64,000 bases of DNA from Micromonospora ureilytica (GCF_015751765.1 NZ_JADOTX010000001.1:4030001-4094000), one strand, 5' to 3'; positions 35,915-44,142 are shown, counted from the first letter of the stretch. A program made the numbers and translations. Notes: generated from the sequence alone by a model not told the origin.

Positions 35915-36165
35915 GGTTGGGGTACTCCTTCAAGGTCCCTGGTTGTCACGCCCGGCCGGTGGCCGGGCGTCCTGGCGCCTGGTCGCCGACCCATGGTGGA
36001 CCCGATCAAGATCGGGACCAGGGAGGCCGTCGCTCCACGACGATTCGTGAAGAGGGCGCGCGAGGTCGACCGCACGAGGCGGTCGCCAGTTGGCCAGTGT
36101 ACGCCCCTCACCCGTTCAGCTGCCCCGGGGTGCGCGCGGGCGCCGCTCCGGGGCCCGGTCGCGGG

Positions 36166-37287
36166 TCAGCCGGCGGCGAGCGCGGCGGCCACGAAGAGCA
36201 CCAGCCCGACGGTCAGGTAGGCGGTCGGTGGGCGAAGCCAGCCCCGACCGTTGTCGGCGAGCGCCAGACCTCCGGTTCGTAGCCCGTACAGCCCGGTCGC
36301 GAAGATCGGCAGTCCGGCGACCAGGGCGATACCCACCACCACGTTCCCGGCGTCCACGGGATCACCGGTCACGCCCGCCAGCAACACCCGCAGCGCCGGG
36401 ACCTCGAAGACCAACACCAGCAGAGCGAAGAGTACGGCCAACACCGGTCGACGGGTCCGATAGACGCCATCGGCGGCCGGCGGATACGCCGGGGGCTCGC
36501 CCGGGGACAGGTCGGGTCGCGGGCCGATCCCCGGCATCGGGCCGGTCGGCATCTCCAGCGGGTGCGGCGTGTCGCCGCCGCCCCGGGTCGGCTCGACGAT
36601 CGGGTACCCACCGAGCGGAGCGGGACGAGCCTGGTCAGTGAGCACGCTGGCCGGCGCTGTCGACGTACTGTCCCGGGACGTCTCCGGCGCCGCGCTGGGC
36701 ACCGGAGATCCCGCCGTGGTCGTCTCGCGGGCGGCCCGGCGACCGGGCAGCTCACCGGAGGTCTCCGAGGGGTCCCGGTCAGCTCGCCGCGACCGGGTGG
36801 CCCGGTAACCGTCCGCCTCCGGCCGCGCGGCGCCCAACGGGTCGACCGCGCCGAAACGCCCCGAATCAGCCTCACTCGCCCCGAACCGACCGGACTGATC
36901 GTCCAGGGCGCCGAAACGACCGGAGTCCGACTCGGGCGTACCGAAGCGGCCCACGTCCACCGCGCTCAGACGACCCGAGTCCGACTCGGGCGGACCGAAG
37001 CGGCCCACGTCCACCGCGCTCAGACGACCGGAGTCCGACTCGGGCGGACCGCCGAAGCGGCCCGCGTCGACGGCGCCGAAGCGTCCCGAGTCCGGCTCGC
37101 GGCGTCGGCCGACGCCGGTGTCCTCGACGGAGCGGCCGTCTTCCGCGCCGCGCTGCTCGGGAATCTCGCCGTCCCGGTACCGCGGCTCGCCCGCGCCGCG
37201 CCACTCCGACTCGCCGTAACCGCGACCCCGCTCGTCGGGGTACCAGCGCGACTCCTGATCTTCCGGAAAACTCCGTCGTCCGTCCAC
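36166..37287 (-). CDS. Membrane protein with SGRFGA-type repeats
   Basis: A 373-residue protein that I do not recognise. Residues 1-260 are hydrophilic and include about eight tandem copies of a 13-18-residue unit of the form [16 protein letters not shown]. Three hydrophobic helices follow at the C-terminus ([53 protein letters not shown]). The repeats would be cytoplasmic if the N-terminus stays inside. The GTG at 37287 is chosen because TACGGT lies 7 nt upstream (leaderless); a GTG three codons earlier is also possible. It is divergent from yraN. Confidence 0.7.
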   Translation of the reverse strand: MDGRRSFPEDQESRWYPDERGRGYGESEWRGAGEPRYRDGEIPEQRGAEDGRSVEDTGVGRRREPDSGRFGAVDAGRFGGPPESDSGRLSAVDVGRFGPPESDSGRLSAVDVGRFGTPESDSGRFGALDDQSGRFGASEADSGRFGAVDPLGAARPEADGYRATRSRRADRDPSETSGELPGRRAARETTTAGSPVPSAAPETSRDSTSTAPASVLTDQARPAPLGGYPIVEPTRGGGDTPHPLEMPTGPMPGIGPRPDLSPGEPPAYPPAADGVYRTRRPVLAVLFALLVLVFEVPALRVLLAGVTGDPVDAGNVVVGIALVAGLPIFATGLYGLRTGGLALADNGRGWLRPPTAYLTVGLVLFVAAALAAG

Positions 37288-37294
37288 GTCAGGC

Positions 37295-37300
37295 ACCGTA
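37295..37300 (-). promoter_or_regulatory. -10 box, leaderless promoter of the repeat membrane protein
   Basis: TACGGT on the minus strand lies 7 nt before the GTG at 37287; there is no ribosome site. Confidence 0.45.
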
Positions 37301-37405
37301 TGCGACAGGCCACGCCCGCGCCATTTCAGCACGGCCGGCAGCTCGCCACCGGTCCCCCGGCAGCGCGGGGCAGGCGTCGCGTCGAGGTGGCGCGGGCCCA
37401 CACCG

Positions 37406-37467
37406 TGATCAAGTGATGGAAAGCAGGCCAGCAGTGGCTCTGACACCTACTTCTCATCACCTGATCA
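37406..37467. repeat. Imperfect palindrome in the divergent region before yraN
   Basis: TGATCAAGTGATG (37406-37418) pairs with CATCACCTGATCA (37455-37467) with one mismatch, and the pairing continues inward (18 of 22). Unlike the other palindromes here, it lies between divergent genes, so a terminator role is unlikely. The 340-bp gap around it also holds two TTGTCCACA boxes. Confidence 0.65.
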
Positions 37468-37547
37468 TGGCGGTCCCGTCGGTGGAGCGCGGCCGACGCC
37501 CTAGCGGACTCGAACGCCGTTAGCACACCGGGGGCATGATCGTTTGG

Positions 37548-37574
37548 TTGTCCACAGCTCACCCGTTGTCCACA
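37548..37574 (+). promoter_or_regulatory. Two DnaA-box-like sequences TTGTCCACA
   Basis: TTGTCCACA occurs at 37548-37556 and 37566-37574, both within GTTGTCCACAGCT, 18 bp apart in the same orientation. This is the Streptomyces-type DnaA box consensus. A matching pair in opposite orientation occurs at 44001-44028. There are too few for an origin. Confidence 0.6.
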
Positions 37575-37628
37575 GCTGGGCCGTTGCCGGGTCGCGGTGA
37601 GCGCCCTCCGACGGGCACGGTGCCGGCC

Positions 37629-37988
37629 ATGACGAAGCGGAACCAGGCCGTTGGGGCGTACGGCGAGCGGTGCGCGGCCCGGCACCTGACCGAGGCGGGG
37701 CTGCGCCCCATCGCCCGGAACTGGCGCTGCCCGGCCGGGGAGATCGACATCATCGCGTGGGACGGGCCCGTGCTCGCCTTCTGCGAGGTCAAGACCCGCC
37801 GGGGTGAGGGCTTCGGCACCCCGGCCGAGGCGGTCGTGCCGGCCAAGGCCCGCAGGCTGCGGGGGCTCGCCGCGCGGTGGCTGACCGAGACCGGCACGAC
37901 CGCCGAGGAGGTGCGGTTCGACGTGCTGTCGGTGCGGCTGCCCGACGCCGGCCCGGCGCAGGTCGACCACCTCAAGGGCGCGTTCTGA
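37629..37988 (+). CDS. yraN: YraN/UPF0102 endonuclease-like protein
   Basis: A 119-residue protein of the UPF0102 family with a Holliday-junction-resolvase-like fold. It shows the conserved start NQAVGAYGERCAARHL, then PAGEIDIIAWDG and FCEVKTRRG, the E-D-E-V-K active-site pattern. Its role is unproven, but it is regularly next to yifB and dprA, as here. I chose the ATG at 37629, which matches the family start; a frame extension to 37536 would cover the TTGTCCACA boxes. Confidence 0.93.
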   Translation: MTKRNQAVGAYGERCAARHLTEAGLRPIARNWRCPAGEIDIIAWDGPVLAFCEVKTRRGEGFGTPAEAVVPAKARRLRGLAARWLTETGTTAEEVRFDVLSVRLPDAGPAQVDHLKGAF

Positions 37989-38018
37989 CATGCGTACCCG
38001 GAGGATCGGTGACGCGTC

Positions 38019-39539
38019 GTGAGCTACGCGAAGGTGCTCTGCGTGGGGCTGGTCGGGGTGACCGGCCACCTCGTCGAGGTGGAGGCCGACCTGGCCGCCG
38101 GCCTGCCGGCGGTGGTGATCTCCGGTCTGCCGGACACCGCCCTGCACGAGGCCCGCGACCGGGTCCGCGCCGCCGTGGTCAACTCCGGCCAGCGCTGGCC
38201 CAACCGGCGGATCACCCTCAACCTGCTGCCCGCCACAATGCCGAAATTCGGGTCGGCCTTCGATCTGGCCATCGCCGCGGCGCTGCTGGGCGGCTCGGGT
38301 GAGCTGCCGCTCCTCCCGCTGGAGGGGGTGGTGGTCCTCGGCGAGCTGGGGCTCGACGGGACGGTCCGGCCGGTGCGCGGCGTACTCCCGATGGTCGCCG
38401 CCGCGGCCCAGGCCGGTGTCACGCGGGTGATCGTCCCGGTCGGCAACGCCGCCGAGGCCGCCGTCATCCCCGGGGTACTGGTGCGAGCGGTGGACAACCT
38501 GCACCGGCTCGTCGCCTTCGTCCGCGACGGGACCCCGCTGATCGAACCACCGGCGGACATCCCGACGCCGGTGGTCGGTGGGCCGGATCTCGCCGACGTC
38601 GCTGGGCAGCAGATGGGTCGGCGCGCCCTGGAGGTCGCCGCGGCCGGCGGGCACCACGTGGCACTGCTCGGCCCGCCGGGCGCCGGCAAGACGATGCTCG
38701 CCGAACGACTGCCGTCGATCCTGCCCGAGCTGGACGACGACGCGGCGCTGGAGGTCACCGCGCTGCACTCGGTCGCCGGGCTGCTGCCGCCGGGCGGTCG
38801 GTTGCTGCGTCGCCCGCCGTTCCAGGCGCCGCACCACACCGCGACCGTGCCGTCGCTTGTCGGTGGCGGCTCGGGGCTGGCCCGGCCCGGCGCGGTGTCG
38901 CTGGCACACCGCGGGGTGCTCTTCCTGGATGAGGCTCCCGAATTCAGCAAGGGTGCGCTGGAGGCGCTACGCCAGCCGCTGGAGCACGGCCGCATCCAAC
39001 TGAACCGCAGCGGGGGCGGCACCGTCTACCCGGCCCGCACCCAGTTGGTGCTGGCCGCCAACCCCTGTCCGTGCGCGAAGCCGGCCGGTGACGCGCACTG
39101 CGAGTGTTCGCCGCTGGCCCGCCGCCGTTACCTGGGAAGACTCTCCGGGCCGCTGCTCGACCGGATCGACGTTCAGGTGCAGCTGAATCCGGTACGGGCG
39201 GCCGAGCTGATGGCGACCGACGGCGACGTCGAGCCCTCGGCGACGGTCGCCGCCCGGGTGGCGGCGGCCCGGCAGGCGGCGGCCACCCGCTGGGCCGACC
39301 TCGGTCGGCGGCTCAACGCCGAGGTGGAGGGCCCGCACCTGCGCCGACCACCGTGGCGGCTGCCGGCCCGGGTCACCGTCGAGCTGCGTGGCCGGCTCGA
39401 CTCCGGCTCGCTCTCGGCGCGCGGCTTCGACCGGGTGATCCGGATGGCCTGGACCATCGCTGATCTGGACGGTCGCAATCGGCCGGACCGGGACGACGTC
39501 CGGGAAGCGCTTCAACTACGGACGGGGGAGGCGACGTGA
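38019..39539 (+). CDS. yifB: YifB-family Mg-chelatase-like AAA+ protein (ComM)
   Basis: A 506-residue AAA+ ATPase related to ComM, a helicase that promotes branch migration during transformation. The N-terminal Lon-protease-like domain carries GLPDTALHEARDRVRAAV. Walker A is LLGPPGAGKTM and Walker B is LFLDEAPEF. A zinc-like cluster CPCAKPAGDAHCEC and a C-terminal domain with SARGFDRVIRMAWTIADL complete the family pattern. GTG start with GGAGGATC about 12 nt upstream. It overlaps dprA by 4 bp. Confidence 0.95.
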   Translation: MSYAKVLCVGLVGVTGHLVEVEADLAAGLPAVVISGLPDTALHEARDRVRAAVVNSGQRWPNRRITLNLLPATMPKFGSAFDLAIAAALLGGSGELPLLPLEGVVVLGELGLDGTVRPVRGVLPMVAAAAQAGVTRVIVPVGNAAEAAVIPGVLVRAVDNLHRLVAFVRDGTPLIEPPADIPTPVVGGPDLADVAGQQMGRRALEVAAAGGHHVALLGPPGAGKTMLAERLPSILPELDDDAALEVTALHSVAGLLPPGGRLLRRPPFQAPHHTATVPSLVGGGSGLARPGAVSLAHRGVLFLDEAPEFSKGALEALRQPLEHGRIQLNRSGGGTVYPARTQLVLAANPCPCAKPAGDAHCECSPLARRRYLGRLSGPLLDRIDVQVQLNPVRAAELMATDGDVEPSATVAARVAAARQAAATRWADLGRRLNAEVEGPHLRRPPWRLPARVTVELRGRLDSGSLSARGFDRVIRMAWTIADLDGRNRPDRDDVREALQLRTGEAT

Positions 39540-40756
39540 GCGCCGAGGAGGAACGCAGGCTGGCCCGGGTCGCTCTGACCTGGTTGGCGGAGCCGGGCAC
39601 GCGCGCGGTGCATCACCTGGTCGACCGGCACGGCCCGGTGGCGACCCTGGAACTGCTGCTCGACGGAGGCAGCCCGGACGGCTGGCTGCACACCACTGTC
39701 GCCGCCCGCTCGGCGGCCGGCGACGCGCGGGCGGTGGCGGCGGAGGCCCTGGAGCGGGCGGGCCGACTTGGCGCCCGGCTGGTCACGCCGGACGACGAGG
39801 AGTGGCCGGCCCAGGTTGCCGACCTGGCCACGTTGCGTCTGCCGGACGCCAGCCGCCGGGTGGACGCCGAGACCGCCCCGCCGCTCTGTTTCTGGGTACG
39901 CGGAAGCTGGCAGCTCGGCGAGGCCCTGGATCGTTCGGTGGCCGTGGTGGGGGCGCGGGCCGCCACCGGCTATGGGCAGCACGTCGCGACCGAGTTGGGG
40001 TACGGGTTGGCAGAGCGGGACTGGACCGTCGTGTCCGGTGGCGCCTTCGGCATCGACGCCGCCGCCCACCGAGGCGCCCTCACCGCGGGTGGACTGACCG
40101 TCGCGGTGCTCGCCTGCGGGCTGGACCGTCCGTACCCGATGGGCAACGCGGCGCTCTTCGACCGGATCGCCGAGACGGGGCTGCTGGTCAGCGAGTGGCC
40201 GCCCGGTGCCGAGCCGCTGCGACCCCGGTTCCTGATCCGCAACCGGGTGATCGCCGCGGGCACCCGGGGCACCGTCGTGGTGGAGGCGTCGGCGCGCAGT
40301 GGCGCGACGCAGACCGCACGGCGGGCCATCCACGGCAATCGGGTGGCAATGGTGGTGCCGGGGCCGGTGACCTCGGCGATGTCCGTCGGCGCCCACGAGT
40401 TCCTGCGCGAGTTCCCTGACAAGGCCCGGCTGGTCACCGGGGTGGCGCACGTGCTGGAAGAGGTGGGCCGGATCGGCGCGGACCTGGCCCCGCTGGCCCG
40501 TGGACCACAGCGTGCCACCGACGCGCTGGACGACGACGCACGGTCGCTGCTGGAGGCGCTGCCCCGCCGAGGCGCGATGGGTGTGGACCGGCTCTCCTCG
40601 CGCGCCGGTGTCGACGTACGGACGGCGTTGCGCAAGCTGTCGCTGCTGGAGGAACTGTCCATGGTGGTCCGTCGCGACGACGGCTACGCCCTCGCGCCAC
40701 CCGCCAAGCCCAAGCGAGGAGCGGCGGCGGACACGTCCGATCGGCCTGGTACCTGA
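39536..40756 (+). CDS. dprA: DNA-processing protein DprA
   Basis: DprA (Smf) loads RecA on incoming single-stranded DNA. The 406-residue protein has the Rossmann-like core with VAVVGARAATGYGQHVA, VVSGGAFGIDAAAHRGAL, and RFLIRNRVIAAGTRGTVVVEAS. A C-terminal winged helix (RRGAMGVDRLSSRAGVDVRTALRKLSLLEEL) is the DprA winged-helix domain. The start overlaps the yifB stop (GTGA). No competence uptake genes are visible, as is usual for actinobacteria. Confidence 0.95.
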   Translation: MSAEEERRLARVALTWLAEPGTRAVHHLVDRHGPVATLELLLDGGSPDGWLHTTVAARSAAGDARAVAAEALERAGRLGARLVTPDDEEWPAQVADLATLRLPDASRRVDAETAPPLCFWVRGSWQLGEALDRSVAVVGARAATGYGQHVATELGYGLAERDWTVVSGGAFGIDAAAHRGALTAGGLTVAVLACGLDRPYPMGNAALFDRIAETGLLVSEWPPGAEPLRPRFLIRNRVIAAGTRGTVVVEASARSGATQTARRAIHGNRVAMVVPGPVTSAMSVGAHEFLREFPDKARLVTGVAHVLEEVGRIGADLAPLARGPQRATDALDDDARSLLEALPRRGAMGVDRLSSRAGVDVRTALRKLSLLEELSMVVRRDDGYALAPPAKPKRGAAADTSDRPGT

Positions 40757-40828
40757 GCGGATGCGTCACGGTCGTCCGGATGCCCGCACCCCCGCACGCT
40801 CGGGGCCCCGGCCAGCCGACACTGCCGG

Positions 40829-40834
40829 TACCGT
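40829..40834 (+). promoter_or_regulatory. -10 box, leaderless promoter of the 36-residue membrane protein
   Basis: TACCGT lies 8 nt before the ATG at 40843 with no ribosome site between. Confidence 0.5.
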
Positions 40835-40842
40835 GCCCGGTC

Positions 40843-40953
40843 ATGGGTGCAATCAAGCCGTGGCACATCAGCGTTCTCTGCTGTCTCGTCGTGACCGCCG
40901 TGCTCGTTGTCGGCCTGGTCGTGTTCTTCATCAAGAGGAGCAACAGCCGGTAG
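40843..40953 (+). CDS. 36-residue single-helix membrane protein
   Basis: This short gene encodes MGAIKPWHISVLCCLVVT followed by more hydrophobic residues and the basic end IKRSNSR. A single membrane helix covers about residues 9-30, with the positive tail inside. The MGxxKPWH start resembles the N-terminus of actinobacterial TatA proteins, but the amphipathic helix of TatA is missing. Support for being real: a clean start with a TACCGT box 8 nt upstream, a clear helix, and a basic end. It lies alone between dprA and xerC. Function unknown. Confidence 0.7.
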   Translation: MGAIKPWHISVLCCLVVTAVLVVGLVVFFIKRSNSR

Positions 40954-41010
40954 CCGTGGCGAACACCGACACCAACACCGTCATGTCCGGTGCCGTACCC
41001 GGACCGGCCG

Positions 41011-41016
41011 TAGGCT
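41011..41016 (+). promoter_or_regulatory. -10 box upstream of the xerC leader
   Basis: TAGGCT is 6 nt before a GTG at 41023 that opens a 21-codon frame ending in the xerC start codon. It is the probable xerC promoter. Confidence 0.45.
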
Positions 41017-41022
41017 GATGCC

Positions 41023-41088
41023 GTGCCAGCCGTGAGTGAGGGTGCCTGGGCCGTTGCACCGGCCGGCACGTTGGCGCGGCCACGATGA
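41023..41088 (+). CDS. Putative 21-residue leader peptide of xerC
   Basis: GTG CCA GCC GTG AGT... runs for 21 codons and stops at TGA 41086-41088. This stop overlaps the xerC start in ATGA. TAGGCT lies 6 nt before the GTG, giving a leaderless start. The xerC ATG itself has no ribosome site, so re-initiation after this leader would explain its translation. The peptide (MPAVSEGAWAV...) has no recognisable features. Speculative but structurally consistent. Confidence 0.4.
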   Translation: MPAVSEGAWAVAPAGTLARPR

Positions 41089-42071
41089 GTCGGCCCGACC
41101 GGGGCACCCGGGCCATGCACCAGGCACTCCCGCCGGCGCTGCGCGACGCGGTCGACGACTTCGCCGAGCACCTGTCCCGGGTCCGTAACCGGTCGGCGCA
41201 CACCGTCCGCGCCTACGTCACCGATCTCGTCTCGCTTCTCGACCACGCCGTCCGGATGGGCTGCGTCGACCTCGCCGAGCTGGACCTGTCGGTGCTGCGT
41301 AGTTGGCTGGCGCGGCAGCGCACCACCGGTGCGGCCCGCACGTCGTTGGCCCGGCGGGCCGCGTCGGCACGGGCGTTCAGCGCCTGGGCACATCGGTCCG
41401 GGCTGCTCCCCGCCGACGTGGGCGCCGCGCTGGCCAGCCCTCGCGCGCACCGGGAACTGCCCAGCGTGCTGCGCGCCGACCAGGCCGCCGCGCTGGTCGA
41501 GGCGCCCGCCCGACGGGCACCACCCAGCGACCCGCCAGCGGAGCCGGGGGCGGGTGCCGCCGCCGCGGCGGTGCCGCTGCGGGACCGGGTGCTGCTGGAG
41601 CTGCTCTACGCCACAGGCGTACGGGTCAGCGAGGCGTGCGGGTTGGACGTCGGCGACGTCGACCACGGCCGGCGGGTGATCCGGGTGTTCGGCAAGGGCG
41701 GGCGGGAGCGCTCGGTGCCGTACGGGGTGCCCGCCCAGCGAGCGTTGGACGACTGGCTGCGCCGGGGCCGCCCGGCGATGGTGAGCGCCCGCTCCGGCGA
41801 CGCGCTGCTGCTGGGCGCCCGGGGCGGTCGACTCAACCCGACGACGGCGCGTCAGATCGTCGGTGCGTACGCCGAGACGGCCGGGCTGCCCCGGACCAGC
41901 CCGCACGATCTCCGCCACTCCGCGGCCACCCACCTCCTGGAGGGTGGCGCCGACCTGCGCGCCGTGCAGGAGCTGCTCGGTCACTCGTCGCTGGCGAGTA
42001 CGCAGATCTACACCCACGTGTCGGTCGAGCGGCTGCGCGCCGCGTACCGGCAGGCGCACCCGCGCGCCTAG
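41085..42071 (+). CDS. xerC: XerC-type tyrosine recombinase
   Basis: A 328-residue site-specific recombinase expected to act with XerD at dif to resolve chromosome dimers. The SAM-like N-terminal domain contains VRNRSAHTVRAYVTDLVSLL. The catalytic domain has all residues: Arg in ATGVRVSEACGL, Lys in FGKGGRERSV, HDLRHSAATHLL, LGHSSLASTQ and the nucleophile Tyr in IYTHVS. An insert rich in Ala/Pro (about residues 145-165) precedes the catalytic half. The location near dprA and yifB matches M. tuberculosis xerC, though the local order is reversed. Confidence 0.92.
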   Translation: MSRPDRGTRAMHQALPPALRDAVDDFAEHLSRVRNRSAHTVRAYVTDLVSLLDHAVRMGCVDLAELDLSVLRSWLARQRTTGAARTSLARRAASARAFSAWAHRSGLLPADVGAALASPRAHRELPSVLRADQAAALVEAPARRAPPSDPPAEPGAGAAAAAVPLRDRVLLELLYATGVRVSEACGLDVGDVDHGRRVIRVFGKGGRERSVPYGVPAQRALDDWLRRGRPAMVSARSGDALLLGARGGRLNPTTARQIVGAYAETAGLPRTSPHDLRHSAATHLLEGGADLRAVQELLGHSSLASTQIYTHVSVERLRAAYRQAHPRA

Positions 42072-42130
42072 ACAAGGGCCGGAGGGCCCGCACGCGCGCC
42101 TGATCAAGGGCCGGAGGGTGCGCGAGCGCG
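42063..42130. repeat. Short tandem duplication at the xerC 3' end
   Basis: The sequence CGCGCGCCT, then AAGGGCCGGAGGG and a GC-rich end occurs twice, about 35 bp apart. The first copy includes the xerC stop codon TAG, and the second has TGA at the same place. It looks like a local duplication of the gene's end. Confidence 0.6.
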
Positions 42131-42135
42131 GCGGT

Positions 42136-42141
42136 TACGAT
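42136..42141 (+). promoter_or_regulatory. -10 box, leaderless promoter of the aminotransferase
   Basis: TACGAT lies 6 nt before the GTG at 42148; no ribosome site is present. Confidence 0.4.
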
Positions 42142-42147
42142 CATCAC

Positions 42148-43329
42148 GTGAGCGTCCCGCAGCCCCCTGAGCCGATCCCGGGCGCCCGCCTGCTCTTCTC
42201 CCTGGACCCGGCGGTCAGCCACCTCAACCATGGTTCGTTCGGCGCGGTGCCGATCGGTGTGCAGCGCGCCCAGCAGCGGCTGCGCGACGAGATGGAGGCG
42301 AACCCGCTGCGCTTCTTCACCCAGGGGCTCGTCGACCGGATCGCGCACAGCCGCCGGCACCTCGCCGGGTTCCTGGGCGCCGACCCGGACGGCAGCGCCC
42401 TGGTGGGCAACACCACCACCGGCGTCGCCGTGGTGCTCCAGTCGGTGGGCCTGCAGGCCGGCGACGAGGTGCTGAGCACCGACCACGGGTACGGGGCGGT
42501 GAGCCTGGCCATCCAGCGCGAGTGCCGCCGTACCGGCGCGGTCAGCCGGGTCCTGCCGATCCCCCTGGCCGCCACCGACGAGCAGATCGTGCAGAGCATC
42601 CGGGACGGCCTGCGCCCCGGGCGGACCCGGCTGCTCGTCGTCGACCAGCTCACCTCGGCCACCGCCAAGCTCTTCCCGACCGCCGCCATCGTCGGGGTGG
42701 CCCGCGAACAGGGCGTGCCGGTCCTGGTGGACGCCGCGCACGCCCCGGGCATGCTGACCACCCCGGTGGCGAGCATCGGCGCGGACTTCTGGGTGGGCAA
42801 CCTGCACAAGTGGGCGTACGCGCCGCGCGGCACGGCCCTGCTGGCGGTGGCACCGCAGTGGCGGGACCGGATCGAGCCACTTGTGGTGTCCTGGGAGCAG
42901 GAGTCGGGTTTCCCGGCCCGGCTCGAGTGGCAGGCGACTCTCGACTACACGCCCTGGCTGGCCGCCCCGGCGGGCCTGTTCACGATGCGCAGCCTCGGCG
43001 TCGACCGGGTGCGGGCGCACAACGCCGCGCTCGCCGCGTACGGCCAGCGGGTGGTGGGGGACGCTCTGGGGGTGGACCCCGCCGACCTGCCCGACCCCGG
43101 CGGGCCGGGGGTGGCTCTGCGTCTCATCCCGCTGCCGCTCGGCCTGGGCAGCACGATCGACGCGGCGCGGGCGTTGCAGACGCGGATCGGTGCGCGGCTC
43201 GCCGCCGAGGTGGCGGTGATGAGCTGGAGCGGCCGGGGGTGGCTGCGGCTCACCGGCCAGGTCTACAACGCCGCCGACGAGTACGAACGGCTGGCCGCAC
43301 GGCTGCCGGCACTGCTCGCCCAGCGCTGA
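42148..43329 (+). CDS. Class V aminotransferase-fold PLP enzyme
   Basis: A 393-residue PLP enzyme of the isopenicillin-N-epimerase-like branch of class V aminotransferases. It has HLNHGSFGAVP at the start, NTTTGVAVVLQ, the aspartate of VLVDAAHAPG and the Schiff-base lysine in NLHKWAYAPRG. Members include cysteine-desulfurase-like and epimerase enzymes; the substrate cannot be predicted. Predicted leaderless GTG start. Its 3' end overlaps the convergent M23 gene by 80 bp. Confidence 0.9.
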   Translation: MSVPQPPEPIPGARLLFSLDPAVSHLNHGSFGAVPIGVQRAQQRLRDEMEANPLRFFTQGLVDRIAHSRRHLAGFLGADPDGSALVGNTTTGVAVVLQSVGLQAGDEVLSTDHGYGAVSLAIQRECRRTGAVSRVLPIPLAATDEQIVQSIRDGLRPGRTRLLVVDQLTSATAKLFPTAAIVGVAREQGVPVLVDAAHAPGMLTTPVASIGADFWVGNLHKWAYAPRGTALLAVAPQWRDRIEPLVVSWEQESGFPARLEWQATLDYTPWLAAPAGLFTMRSLGVDRVRAHNAALAAYGQRVVGDALGVDPADLPDPGGPGVALRLIPLPLGLGSTIDAARALQTRIGARLAAEVAVMSWSGRGWLRLTGQVYNAADEYERLAARLPALLAQR

Positions 43330-43948
43330 CCGGACCTACCGCGAGCAACAGCACCGGGCCGACCGGGAGCAGGCGCACCGGGCCGAGGCCGAGCAGAGCC
43401 AGCGGGTCGAGATACTCCTCGCCCCGGCGCAGGCCCCAGTGCAGGCACGCCTCGGCCGGGCAACCCGGGTGCCCGGGCAGCAGCTCGCCCAGCGGTGCGC
43501 CGGCGGCGACCGGCTGGCCGGGGCGTACGCCGGGTTGGACCGGTTCGTGGGTGGTCCGCAGCCCGTCGGCGTGCCCCACGGTGACCACCGGTCGACCGGC
43601 CACCAGGCCGGCGTAGAGCACGGTGCCCGGCCCGGCGCTGCGGACCACCGCTCCGGCGGGGGCGGCCAGGTCGACGCCGCGATGCCCGGGTAGCCACGGT
43701 CGCGGCGGCCTGTCGAACCGGCGAACCGGACGGGGTGGCCCGTCGACCGGCCAGCGGAACCGTCCGGCGGGCGTCGGGGCGGCGACCGGCTCCCCCAGGA
43801 CCGCGACCGGCATGGTCGGGGTCGGTGGTTGGCCGGGCGCCGCCGCTACCAGCACCGCCAGCCCGCAGAGCTGGACGGTCAGTGCGAGCGGAAGCGCGGC
43901 GCAGAGCAGCACCGTGCGGCGGATCGAACGGACGGGTGGCTGTCGCAT
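43250..43948 (-). CDS. M23-family metallopeptidase (LytM-like), exported
   Basis: A 232-residue protein with an N-terminal membrane/signal segment (TVLLCAALPLALTVQLCGLAVLV) and an M23 (lysostaphin-type) domain at about residues 65-185. It has HRGVDLAAPAGAVVRSAGPGTV and ACLHWGLRRGEEYLDPLALL, so the zinc ligands His and Asp and the later H-W-G are present. It may cleave peptidoglycan cross-bridges or act as an activator. A hydrophobic, Arg-ending tail follows. In M. tuberculosis an M23 gene sits next to rpsB, so this copy belongs to the inverted block. The last 80 bp overlap the convergent aminotransferase gene. Confidence 0.85.
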   Translation of the reverse strand: MRQPPVRSIRRTVLLCAALPLALTVQLCGLAVLVAAAPGQPPTPTMPVAVLGEPVAAPTPAGRFRWPVDGPPRPVRRFDRPPRPWLPGHRGVDLAAPAGAVVRSAGPGTVLYAGLVAGRPVVTVGHADGLRTTHEPVQPGVRPGQPVAAGAPLGELLPGHPGCPAEACLHWGLRRGEEYLDPLALLGLGPVRLLPVGPVLLLAVGPVSAGRAVPAAVRPAVRTRRRRCRPGR

Positions 43949-44000
43949 GACGGCAGCCTCCGGCCGAGGCCGGGCCGACCGCCAGCCCCGCCGACGCGGC

Positions 44001-44028
44001 TGTGGACAACCGGAGGCGCTGTGGACGA
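44001..44028 (-). promoter_or_regulatory. Two DnaA-box-like sequences, inverted pair
   Basis: TGTGGACAA (44001-44009, the complement of TTGTCCACA) and TGTGGACGA (44020-44028) lie 19 bp apart in the same orientation. They are opposite to the pair at 37548-37574. The two pairs flank the reversed M23-to-yraN block. Confidence 0.5.
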
Positions 44029-44142
44029 CCACCCGACGGCTCCGATGATCTGCTATGCCCGGGGCCGCCGAACGCCGTCCACGGCCCGTCGCGCCAAGGC
44101 CGCCGCACTTCCGCTGCCGTTTTCGGGCCGCCGCGCAGGGCC

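Noticed and set aside
37548..37574. Origin of replication
   Set aside because: Only two DnaA boxes here and no dnaA or dnaN genes; an actinobacterial origin would have many.
42063..42130. dif-like or attachment site next to xerC
   Set aside because: The repeat is a G+C-rich local duplication without the AT-rich core of dif, and no integrated element borders were found.
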